A stretch of 6,268 bases of DNA from Spirochaetaceae bacterium (lineage in GTDB: Bacteria > Spirochaetota > Spirochaetia > JABEVK01), in NCBI GenBank assembly GCA_023265735.1, contig JAHFSN010000134.1, positions 1 to 6,268 of the forward strand. Reading direction: 5' to 3'. The translations under genes were made by a program, and so were the position numbers. How positions within the stretch are numbered: position 1 is the stretch's first letter; each line of letters begins with the position of its first letter. Under the pieces are notes generated by a model. It searched no databases. It saw nothing but the letters and a program-made list of their open reading frames with translations, and had not been told where the DNA came from. Shown here piece by piece: positions 1 to 5,597 of the stretch.

Positions 1-26
1 ATTTGTCCGAAGGAGATCAAAAAAAG

Positions 27-251
27 ATGGCTCTTTCCGTTGTCCCGACCGGATCGTTGCCCTTCGTTCCGGGCATGTCCACCCCACAGAGCGCCCAGGG
101 GACCCTAGCATCCCGGGCGGCCCTCGACCTTGTGGAGCTTTCTCCCGAGGCCCGGGTGCGCCGCCTCGACCAGCGTGGCGATTCGATCACCCAGATCGCG
201 TTCAAGACCGGACTCGATCCGATCACGGTCAAGATTGACCTGAGCTTTTAG
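27..251 (+). CDS. Small hypothetical protein (74 aa) with possible C-terminal helix-turn-helix
   Basis: I do not recognise a named family. The ATG at 27 is chosen because AGGAG at 11-15 lies 11 bases upstream across an A-rich spacer; a TTG at 3 is an in-frame alternative that would add eight residues but has no visible ribosome site in the window. Residues 1-30 are low-complexity, rich in Pro, Ser, Thr and Gly, with no signal peptide. Residues 39-72 run LSPEARVRRLDQRGDSITQIA and on through a second helix; the pattern of charged helix, 'GDSITQIA', turn 'TGLD', then 'ITVKIDL' resembles a short helix-turn-helix of the kind where LSP-x-A-R precedes a recognition helix. DNA binding is inference only. 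The next gene, a diguanylate cyclase, begins 42 bases downstream on the same strand and in the same frame, with a single TAG between them. Confidence 0.6.
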   Translation: MALSVVPTGSLPFVPGMSTPQSAQGTLASRAALDLVELSPEARVRRLDQRGDSITQIAFKTGLDPITVKIDLSF

Positions 252-293
252 CCGGACCTTGCCCCACGGCGGGATTTTGCCCAATATAACGCC

Positions 294-1751
294 ATGACGC
301 TGACTCGCCGCGGCTCGTTCCACCTCACCCTCTTTCTCGTGCTGCTTCTGGTGGCCGGATTCGCCGCCACAAGCTTTGTGAGCTTTCTGATTTCCCGCCA
401 ATCCATCCGTGACGGTATCGTCCAGCAGGAGCTGCCGCTCACCTCCGACAACGTGTATTCCGAGATCCAGAAGGACCTGGTCCGACCCGTTTTCGTGTCC
501 TCCATGATGGCCAGTGATACCTTTCTCCGGCACTGGGTCCTCCAGGGGGAAGTCGACAGCACCCGGATTGCCCAGTACCTGGCCGACGTCAAGACCAGGT
601 TCGGTGCCGTGACCACCTTCTTCGTGTCGGATCGGACCCATCGCTACTACTATCCCGAGGGGGTTCTCAAGACCGTCAGCCGTGCGGAACCCCGGGACAC
701 GTGGTTCTGGCGGGTTAGGGACATGAAGGAACCCTACGAAACCAATGTGGACCCTGACCTCGCGCGACACGATGCCATGACCATCTTCATCAACTACCGG
801 GTCTTCGACTTTGATGGGAGGTTCCTGGGCGCCGCGGGGATTGGGTTGACCGTCGAGGCGGTCCGCAGCCTGGTCCACGACTATCAAGTGCAGTACAACC
901 GCCGGGTGTACTTCGTCGACACGGCCGGCCGCATTACCCTTTCGGCCGATCCGGCCCGACCCACCGACACTGACCTGAAGACCGCAAAGTGGCTGCCCTG
1001 GTCGTCCTTCCCTGCTCCGGCGCCCGGTGGTTCGGCCACCGTCGACTATCGCGAGAGCGGTTCCCATTTCTTGGTGTCCATCCGCTACATTCCCGAGCTG
1101 AAGTGGTATCTGGTTGTCGAGAAGGACGAGGGCCACGCCCTCGAAGGCATCCGATCGGTGCTCTGGTGGAGCCTGGCCCTGTGCTTGGGGGCCACGTTGG
1201 TGGTCGTCCTTGTCTTTTGGATGACCGCCGGGGGATATCAAAGACGGCTGGAAACCCAGGCCTGGACCGACCCCCTCACCAACCTGGCCAACCGGCAGGC
1301 CCTCGACGTCGGCTTGGAACAAATCCTTCGGGAGGCCAGGAGGTCCCAGGAATCCCTCTCCCTGGGTATCGTCGACGCCGACCACTTCAAGACTGTGAAC
1401 GACCGCTTTGGCCACTCGGCTGGCGATGAATCCCTGCGAAACCTGGCCGTTCTTCTGGGCTCCGGCATCCGGGAGGGGGACCTCATTGGCCGCTGGGGGG
1501 GCGAGGAATTCCTCATCCTGCTGCGCCGATGCGGCCTCGACGACGCTCGCAAACGGTTCACGGCTCTCGTGGAAACTGTGGACCACGGCCTCTGGAAGGA
1601 CCCGCGGGGTGCCGTGACCGTCAGCGTCGGGGTCGCCCCCGCCCTGGCTTCCGACAGCGTCCAGACCTGGCTGGCCAGGGCTGACCGGGCGCTCTACCGG
1701 GCCAAGGAGGCGGGCCGCCACCGCGTGGAAGTGGAGGGGGGCGAACCTTGA
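294..1751 (+). CDS. Membrane-bound diguanylate cyclase (dCache sensor + GGDEF)
   Basis: Makes the second messenger c-di-GMP from two GTP in response to a signal sensed outside the inner membrane. The 485 residues show a transmembrane helix at about 11-33, an extracytoplasmic double-Cache-like region at about 34-287 (including YSEIQKDL at 55-62, the WFWRVRDMKEPYETN stretch and DFDGRFLGAAGIGL at 172-185), a second helix at about 289-311, and a GGDEF domain from about 322. The domain has DPLTNLANR (326-334), the metal/substrate segment DADHFK (361-366) and an active-site GGEEF (402-406). An inhibitory I-site, REGD at 393-396, lies exactly five residues before GGEEF, so feedback inhibition by c-di-GMP is expected. 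All catalytic motifs are intact, so it should be active; the ligand is unknown. The ATG at 294 is the only start after the in-frame TAG at 249-251, but no good Shine-Dalgarno precedes it. It is coupled to the next gene through a TTGA stop/start overlap. Confidence 0.93.
   Translation: MTLTRRGSFHLTLFLVLLLVAGFAATSFVSFLISRQSIRDGIVQQELPLTSDNVYSEIQKDLVRPVFVSSMMASDTFLRHWVLQGEVDSTRIAQYLADVKTRFGAVTTFFVSDRTHRYYYPEGVLKTVSRAEPRDTWFWRVRDMKEPYETNVDPDLARHDAMTIFINYRVFDFDGRFLGAAGIGLTVEAVRSLVHDYQVQYNRRVYFVDTAGRITLSADPARPTDTDLKTAKWLPWSSFPAPAPGGSATVDYRESGSHFLVSIRYIPELKWYLVVEKDEGHALEGIRSVLWWSLALCLGATLVVVLVFWMTAGGYQRRLETQAWTDPLTNLANRQALDVGLEQILREARRSQESLSLGIVDADHFKTVNDRFGHSAGDESLRNLAVLLGSGIREGDLIGRWGGEEFLILLRRCGLDDARKRFTALVETVDHGLWKDPRGAVTVSVGVAPALASDSVQTWLARADRALYRAKEAGRHRVEVEGGEP
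1733..1750 (+). promoter_or_regulatory. Ribosome binding site and TTG start that set the UPF0178 reading frame
   Basis: GGAGG at 1733-1737 lies ten bases before a TTG at 1748-1750. The TTG overlaps the TGA stop (1749-1751) of the cyclase gene, giving a TTGA junction typical of translational coupling. The encoded product then starts exactly where UPF0178 proteins do (LHIDGDSCP), which supports this unusual start over any downstream ATG or GTG. Confidence 0.75.
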
Positions 1752-2215
1752 CCCTCCACATCGACGGGGACAGCTGTCCGCGGCCGGTGAGAGACCTGGC
1801 GGCCCGGGCGGGCCAACGCGAAGGAGTAACCGTAGTCTGCTACGCCAACCGTCCCATTCCCTTCGACCCGGGGCCCCAGGTAGAGATGGTGATTGTGGAC
1901 GCCACCGAGGGCGCCGCCGACCGAGCCCTCGTGGCCCGGGCTGTCCCCGGAGACTTGGCCCTGACCCGGGACATTCCCCTGGCCGCCCAGCTGGTGGACA
2001 CGGGGATCGCCGTGGTCAACGACAGGGGTGCCCTCTACACCCGGGAAAATATCCGGGAGCGGCTGTCGGTGCGGAACTTCATGATGGGCTTAGGCGCCGC
2101 GGGTCTTCGTCCCGAGAGCACGACCCAGTACGGGAAGAAGGAGTGGGACGAATTTGTCCGAACCTTTGACCGGGAGTTCATGAGGCTCGTCCGGGCGTCC
2201 CGAAACGGCCCCTAG
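1748..2215 (+). CDS. UPF0178 / YaiI-YqxD family protein (DUF188, PIN-like fold)
   Basis: A 155-residue cytoplasmic protein of the UPF0178 family, close to the usual length of about 150. The family belongs to the PIN-like nuclease superfamily by fold, but its substrate is not established. Visible hallmarks are the N-terminal HIDGDSCP (4-11), a variant of the usual DADACP with Asp6 and Asp8 kept; GAADRALV with Asp58; GDLALTRDIPLA (68-79) with Asp75; NDRG (91-94); and YTRENIRERL (97-106). The acidic residues Asp6, Asp58 and Asp75 could form a PIN-like metal site. The end is less typical: where many members have a Gly-rich TGGP segment, this one reads STTQYGKKEWDEF. It starts at a TTG overlapping the cyclase stop and converges with the 98-aa gene on the other strand, the two stops sharing four bases. 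Confidence 0.9.
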   Translation: MTLHIDGDSCPRPVRDLAARAGQREGVTVVCYANRPIPFDPGPQVEMVIVDATEGAADRALVARAVPGDLALTRDIPLAAQLVDTGIAVVNDRGALYTRENIRERLSVRNFMMGLGAAGLRPESTTQYGKKEWDEFVRTFDREFMRLVRASRNGP

Positions 2216-2508
2216 AGTTCCGGCGGGGGCGGAAGGGAGTCGATCCCCAGTTCGTCCTCGATGAACTCCTCGATTTGGTCGAGCCGCTCAAAGTGATGCT
2301 TGTTCAGCCGGACACCGAACTCTTCTCGGGTCATGGGGTGGTGAAGTCTCTCCGTGAGCACCAGATAGGCGTGCTCCCGCACCACCGTCCTGGATCGCGG
2401 CTCCACGAGGAGCTCGGCAAGAATGTTCTCCAAGAGTTCAATCCACGCCTGGCGGCTCAGGTCGCGGGGTGGATCCGCCGAAAGCTCGGCATTTTGAGGG
2501 TCAGACAC
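2212..2508 (-). CDS. Hypothetical acidic protein (98 aa)
   Basis: I do not recognise a family. The GTG at 2508-2506 is preferred because GGGGAG (2521-2516 on this strand) lies before it across seven A's; a TTG at 2529 would add seven residues but has no comparable site and lies inside a palindrome. The product has no signal peptide or membrane segment. It appears all-helical: a disordered, acidic N-terminus (1-18), an amphipathic helix with WIELLENILAELL (22-34), a basic turn 'EPRSRTVVREHAYLVLTERL' (36-55), a 'HHPMTREEFGVRLNKHHF' stretch (56-73) and an acidic last helix with IEEFIEDELGID (79-90), ending in a PPPP tail. It lies 65 bases downstream of the SPOR-like gene on the same strand and could share its transcript. 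Its stop overlaps the UPF0178 stop. Its coding nature rests on the good ribosome site and the coherent helical pattern. Confidence 0.65.
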   Translation of the reverse strand: MSDPQNAELSADPPRDLSRQAWIELLENILAELLVEPRSRTVVREHAYLVLTERLHHPMTREEFGVRLNKHHFERLDQIEEFIEDELGIDSLPPPPEL

Positions 2509-2519
2509 TTTTTTTCTCC

Positions 2520-2544
2520 CCAAGATCAATTCCCTTGATCTTGG
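2520..2544. promoter_or_regulatory. Perfect 10-bp inverted repeat with 5-base loop before the 98-aa gene
   Basis: CCAAGATCAA (2520-2529), spacer TTCCC, then TTGATCTTGG (2535-2544). The symmetry partly resumes outside (TCTCC against GGAGA) if two bases are bulged. On the minus strand the proximal arm contains the first G's of the GGGGAG ribosome site of the 98-aa gene. Neither strand has a T-tract after the repeat, so it is not an intrinsic terminator. It may be an operator for a dimeric regulator or an RNA hairpin limiting translation; the sequence does not decide between them. Confidence 0.5.
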
Positions 2545-2573
2545 AGACGGACGGACTTCCTGTCAACGTGGAA

Positions 2574-3053
2574 TCAACGCTTCACCAGCGTCGCGGTTCC
2601 TTCTTGGCCCTGCAGGGCAGCTGGCAGGGAGGCCGTCTCCAGGGGGCCCGCCCAGACCTCCCAGAGGCCCTCGCCGGACTTGTGGACCGAAGCGCTCCGG
2701 TTCAGGGCTTGGGCCCAGGCCAGGACGGCCGATTCGTCGCCGGTGAGGGTCCATTTCAAGTACCATTGGCTCGAATTGGTCGAATTCGGCTTCTGAATCT
2801 TGACCGGGACGGCGGGAGGAAGGGGCTTGGCCGTGGCGGGCAAGGGCTTGGTGCCAAGCAGGGGACCCGAAGAGGACCGATTGGGGAGACCGGCGGACTC
2901 GCCGGGTACGGGGGTCTCGGTCTTGTTCAGAATCTGAGAAGCGTCGGGGTACTTGATGGTGTAGGAGGGGGCCACCTGGAGGGCCGTTTCGTCGGCCAGG
3001 GCGAGGGCGGCACTCCCCCCCAAGAGGCAGAAGCAAAGGTAAAGTGTTCTCAT
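2574..3053 (-). CDS. Secreted protein with C-terminal SPOR-like domain
   Basis: A 159-residue exported protein. Residues 1-20 form a typical signal peptide (Arg2, hydrophobic core LYLCFCLLGGSAALALA, predicted cut after ALA before Asp21); no lipobox Cys is at the cut, so it is probably periplasmic or secreted rather than a lipoprotein. Residues 21-95 are low-complexity and rich in Pro, Ser and Thr, a likely flexible linker. Residues 96-159 read like a SPOR domain: WYLKWTLTGDES, an Ala-rich helix AVLAWAQAL, VHKSGEGLWEVWAGPLETA, and a final ATLVKR strand. SPOR domains bind glycan strands of peptidoglycan lacking stem peptides, often at division sites. The assignment is by pattern alone. The ATG at 3053 has AGGAG (3065-3061) seven bases upstream. 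It is divergent from the CoA cluster with about 76 bases between starts. Confidence 0.75.
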   Translation of the reverse strand: MRTLYLCFCLLGGSAALALADETALQVAPSYTIKYPDASQILNKTETPVPGESAGLPNRSSSGPLLGTKPLPATAKPLPPAVPVKIQKPNSTNSSQWYLKWTLTGDESAVLAWAQALNRSASVHKSGEGLWEVWAGPLETASLPAALQGQEGTATLVKR

Positions 3054-3071
3054 CGGCGGACTCCTGTTCTG

Positions 3072-3099
3072 ATTGTCGGCAGTCCCCTCGACTTCTCAA
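3072..3099 (-). promoter_or_regulatory. Candidate promoter for the SPOR-like gene
   Basis: Read on the minus strand: TTGAGA (3099-3094, five of six against TTGACA), a 16-base spacer, then GACAAT (3077-3072, four of six against TATAAT). The transcript would start near 3065, at the ribosome site itself, giving a very short leader. This is a consensus match by eye only. No comparably good promoter was seen on the plus strand for the CoA cluster in the same gap. Confidence 0.3.
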
Positions 3100-3129
3100 A
3101 CGAGACTTTTTAGCGTAGGATACGTCCGC

Positions 3130-4044
3130 ATGGATTCTTTCCGAGCCTTTTCTCCCGGTCATGTGACCGGTTTTTTTTCCATCCATTCCCACGCAGATCC
3201 TCTCCACCATGGGTCCACCGGCGCCGGCTTCAGCCTTTCCGAAGGTCTGGAAACCACACTTCAGGCGGCTTCCGAGGACCGGATTCTTCTCAATGGAAAT
3301 GACCTGGAAGCCCCGGTGTCCCGGGCCGTCCTTCGGCTCTTTCGGGGGCGAACGACGCAAGGGCGTTCCTGGACGGTGGACCATCGGACTCAGCTGCCCG
3401 TGGGCTGTGGATTCGGCACCTCGGGCGCCGGGGCCCTCTCCTTGGCCTTGGCCCTGAACCAGGCCGAAGGGTCTCCCCTGGGTCGTCTCGAGGCCGCTTC
3501 CCTGGCCCACCGGGCCGAGCTCGAAGCGGGAACCGGCCTGGGCACCGTACTGGGGGAAACCGCCGGCGGCTTTGAGGTCCGCACCGAGCCCGGGGCTCCC
3601 GGGACGGGACGGGTGGTCAACCTCCCGTTTAGCGACGAACTTCGGGCCGTCTTCCTCGTTTTTGGTCCCCTGGCGACCCCCCAGCTCCTGGGTGACCCCG
3701 CCGTGGCCCAGGCCATCAGCCGGGAAGGCGAAAGCCTCAGGCAGTGTCTCCTCGACGACCCTGGGGTTTCCCAGTTCCTCGACCTGAGCTTCTGGTTTGG
3801 CCGGAAGGCCGGCCTTGTCCGGCCCCGCCTGCAGGACTTGCAGGACCAATTGAAGACGCAGGGAATCACCGCACCCATGCTGATGTTTGGTGACGGCTTG
3901 TTTACCCTCGTCGAAAGGCCTACCTTTGAGGATGTTCTTGGGCTGTTCCGTCGCGTGGCCCCGACGGCACACGTCTTCGGTTCGGGCCTTGACCGCCAGG
4001 GAGGAAGGACAGTTCGCCATGAAGAAACCAGAATCGATCATTGA
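3130..4044 (+). CDS. Pantoate kinase, archaeal type (GHMP superfamily)
   Basis: Phosphorylates pantoate with ATP to 4-phosphopantoate, the first step of the archaeal route to 4'-phosphopantothenate, in the cytoplasm. The 304-residue product matches this family in order: AFSPGHVTGFF (6-16), DP..HGSTGAGFSL near 23-36, the GHMP nucleotide loop PVGCGFGTSGAGA (90-102), and a GTGLGTVLGETAGG segment near residues 134-147. The length agrees with archaeal pantoate kinases of about 300 residues. The ATG at 3130 is chosen because the protein then begins like the family and AGGA (3117-3120) lies nine bases upstream; an in-frame TTG at 3073 would add 19 residues of no family resemblance. The gene heads the CoA cluster and overlaps the next gene by 26 bases. 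Its Phe codons are 11 TTT to 8 TTC, unlike its downstream neighbours (1 to 10). A different GHMP kinase is unlikely given the ligase next door. Confidence 0.92.
   Translation: MDSFRAFSPGHVTGFFSIHSHADPLHHGSTGAGFSLSEGLETTLQAASEDRILLNGNDLEAPVSRAVLRLFRGRTTQGRSWTVDHRTQLPVGCGFGTSGAGALSLALALNQAEGSPLGRLEAASLAHRAELEAGTGLGTVLGETAGGFEVRTEPGAPGTGRVVNLPFSDELRAVFLVFGPLATPQLLGDPAVAQAISREGESLRQCLLDDPGVSQFLDLSFWFGRKAGLVRPRLQDLQDQLKTQGITAPMLMFGDGLFTLVERPTFEDVLGLFRRVAPTAHVFGSGLDRQGGRTVRHEETRIDH
3155..3178 (+). terminator. Terminator-like hairpin plus T8 inside the pantoate kinase start (candidate attenuator)
   Basis: CCGGTC (3155-3160), loop ATGT, GACCGG (3165-3170), followed directly by eight T's (3171-3178). 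The symmetry is perfect over seven bases counting the A-T flanking the loop. This is the classic form of an intrinsic terminator, but it lies within codons 9-17 (Pro-Gly-His-Val-Thr-Gly-Phe-Phe-Ser) of the kinase gene. The amino acids are a conserved family motif, so the structure may be partly a by-product of the protein; synonymous codons could nevertheless have avoided it. Confidence 0.45.
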
Positions 4045-4801
4045 CATTCCCCGAAGCCATCCGCGCTACGAGTCGCTGATGAGCCGGGAAAAGATTGTCG
4101 AGGGGCTCCATTCCCGGGTGGTCACCGAGTCGGGTCTCATTGCCCACGGACGAGGCGAGTCCCTGGACTACTTCTTGGGAGAGGCTTCGGCGCCCTTCAG
4201 TCGGGCCGCCGCCCGGGCCGCCGCCGCCCGGCTGCTGGTGAGCCAGCATCCGGTGCTGTCGGTGAATGGTAACGCCGCTGCCCTGGTCCCCGAGGCCCTG
4301 GTGGAACTCGCCGAAGTGACGGGCGCCGTGCTGGAGGTGAACCTGTTCTACCGGACCCCCGGTCGCGAGGAGGCCGTTGAGGCTGCCCTGCGAAGGGCCG
4401 GAGCGAAGACCGTCCTGGGCGTCGGTAAGGACGGCAACGCCACCATCGACGAACTTCAGCACTCCCGGCGCATCGTCAGCGCCCAGGGCATCCTCGTGGC
4501 GGACACCGTATTCGTTCCCCTCGAGGACGGTGACCGCACCGAGGCCCTGGTCCGGCTGGGAAAGACCGTGCTGACCGTCGACCTCAACCCCCTGAGCCGG
4601 ACCGCGCGCCAGGCCCACGTGACTGTGGTCGACAACATTTTGCGGGCCCTGCCCCTGATGGTCGAGGAGGCCAAGGCCCTCAAGGGACGACCCGAGGCCG
4701 AAATCCGCCAGATCGCCGACGCCTGGGACAACCACGCGGGCCTGGCCGAGGCCCTGCGGTTCATGGCCGCCCGGCTCACCGACCTGTCCCGGGAGGTCTG
4801 A
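4019..4801 (+). CDS. 4-phosphopantoate--beta-alanine ligase, archaeal type (phosphopantothenate synthetase)
   Basis: Joins 4-phosphopantoate to beta-alanine with ATP, giving 4'-phosphopantothenate; with the kinase before it, it replaces bacterial PanC plus pantothenate kinase. The 260-residue product has the family's usual length and its signature motifs: IPRSHPRY (10-17), IAHGRGE (41-47), VNGNAAALVPE from 82, NLFYRTPGREEA, PLEDGDRTEAL (167-177) and DLNPLSRTA (188-196), followed by VVDNILRALP. These match archaeal DUF137/phosphopantothenate synthetases almost word for word. The ATG at 4019 is chosen because it starts just before the conserved IPR..HPRY segment and has GGAGG (4000-4004) and AAGG (4005-4008) upstream; the frame is open further upstream but without family likeness. 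It overlaps the kinase gene by 26 bases and ends one base before panB, so the three are probably cotranscribed and translationally coupled. Confidence 0.95.
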   Translation: MKKPESIIDIPRSHPRYESLMSREKIVEGLHSRVVTESGLIAHGRGESLDYFLGEASAPFSRAAARAAAARLLVSQHPVLSVNGNAAALVPEALVELAEVTGAVLEVNLFYRTPGREEAVEAALRRAGAKTVLGVGKDGNATIDELQHSRRIVSAQGILVADTVFVPLEDGDRTEALVRLGKTVLTVDLNPLSRTARQAHVTVVDNILRALPLMVEEAKALKGRPEAEIRQIADAWDNHAGLAEALRFMAARLTDLSREV

Positions 4802-4802
4802 G

Positions 4803-5588
4803 ATGGTCCTCTCCCCTCGGTTGACCCCCTTTCTGGAAGGCTGGAGGGCGGGGCGCCCCCTCGTTGTTCTGACGGCCTACGACGCCTGGCAGGCCCGGCT
4901 GGTCGAGCTGGCCGGGGCCGATCTCCTGCTGGTGGGAGACAGCCTGGGCAACGTGGAACAGGGCCGGGATTCCACGGCCAACGTCACCCTCGACCAGATG
5001 GTCTACCACACCCGAATGGCCGCCCGGGGTCGCAAGTCCATCCCCATCGTGGCCGACCTTCCTCTCCACAGCTACGACGACCCCGAAGCCGCCCTGGAAT
5101 CCTCCAAGCTCCTCATGGCCGCCGGGGCCGACGCGGTGAAGTTCGAAGGAACGCCCCCGGGGATCGCCGAGGCCCTCCTGGGCGCCGGTATCCCGGTGAT
5201 GGGGCACCTTGGCCTCTTGCCCCAGACTGCCACCGACTTCAAGGTGCGCGGCAAGGACGCCGCGGAAGCGGCCCAAATCGCCGCCCAGGCCCGGGCATTG
5301 GCCGGCGCCGGATGCTTCAGTGTCGTCCTTGAATGCATCCCCACCGACCTGGGACAAACCATCACCCAAGGGGCGGGGATCCCCACCATCGGCATCGGCG
5401 CCGGTTCCGGCACCTCGGGCCAGGTCCTGGTGTTCCACGATGTGCTGACCCTCGTCGAGGGCCGCAAAGCCAAGTTCGTTCCCCGGGGCTACACCAACGT
5501 GGGTGCCGTGATCCAGGAAACCCTCCATTCCTGGGCCGAACATGTCCGGGGCGGAGTCTACCCCTCCGACGCCGAAAGCTACCATTAG
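4803..5588 (+). CDS. panB: 3-methyl-2-oxobutanoate hydroxymethyltransferase (ketopantoate hydroxymethyltransferase)
   Basis: Transfers a hydroxymethyl group from 5,10-methylene-tetrahydrofolate to 2-oxoisovalerate to make ketopantoate, the committed step toward pantoate. The 261-residue TIM-barrel protein has the family length (about 260-270) and the active-site motifs: LTAYDAW near 22, VGDSLGNV (Asp and Ser equivalent to E. coli Asp45/Ser46), ADLPLHSYDD (metal-binding Asp84 equivalent), VKFEG (Lys112/Glu114 equivalents), GHLGLLPQ, LECIPTDL (catalytic Glu181 equivalent), IPTIGIGAG, and GQVLVFHDVL. All key residues are present, so it should be active. The ATG at 4803 follows the ligase stop by one base, with GGAGG (4792-4796) six bases upstream. 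Ketopantoate must then be reduced by an enzyme outside the window (PanE or IlvC type) before the kinase can act. Only 1 of its 6 Phe codons is TTT. Confidence 0.97.
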   Translation: MVLSPRLTPFLEGWRAGRPLVVLTAYDAWQARLVELAGADLLLVGDSLGNVEQGRDSTANVTLDQMVYHTRMAARGRKSIPIVADLPLHSYDDPEAALESSKLLMAAGADAVKFEGTPPGIAEALLGAGIPVMGHLGLLPQTATDFKVRGKDAAEAAQIAAQARALAGAGCFSVVLECIPTDLGQTITQGAGIPTIGIGAGSGTSGQVLVFHDVLTLVEGRKAKFVPRGYTNVGAVIQETLHSWAEHVRGGVYPSDAESYH

Positions 5589-5597
5589 GCAGGGACC

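Noticed and set aside
259..290. Possible promoter TTGCCC / TATAAC before the cyclase
   Set aside because: The spacer would be 20 bases and the transcript would start at or after the ATG, so I do not list it.
105..1721. Long open frame of 538 codons on the minus strand opposite the cyclase
   Set aside because: It lies antisense to a gene with intact GGDEF, I-site and Cache motifs. Its translation is Gly/Pro/His/Gln-rich and featureless, as expected of a shadow frame in GC-rich DNA.
1..2165. Shared ATTTGTCCGAA at 2-12 region and near 2152-2162 as a direct repeat
   Set aside because: Only about 11 bases match, one copy is inside the UPF0178 coding region, and no flanking structure suggests an insertion or attachment site.
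3073..3129. TTG at 3073 as the pantoate kinase start
   Set aside because: The extra 19 residues do not resemble the family, and the ATG at 3130 has its own AGGA site and starts just before the conserved AFSPGHVTGFF.
3887..4018. Upstream in-frame start for the phosphopantothenate synthetase
   Set aside because: The 44 extra residues are out-of-frame readings of the kinase gene; the ATG at 4019 has a ribosome site and gives the usual family length.
2563..4047. Open frame of 494 codons on the minus strand across the pantoate kinase and SPOR-like genes
   Set aside because: It overlaps two better supported genes, including one on its own strand in another frame, and shows no recognisable domain.
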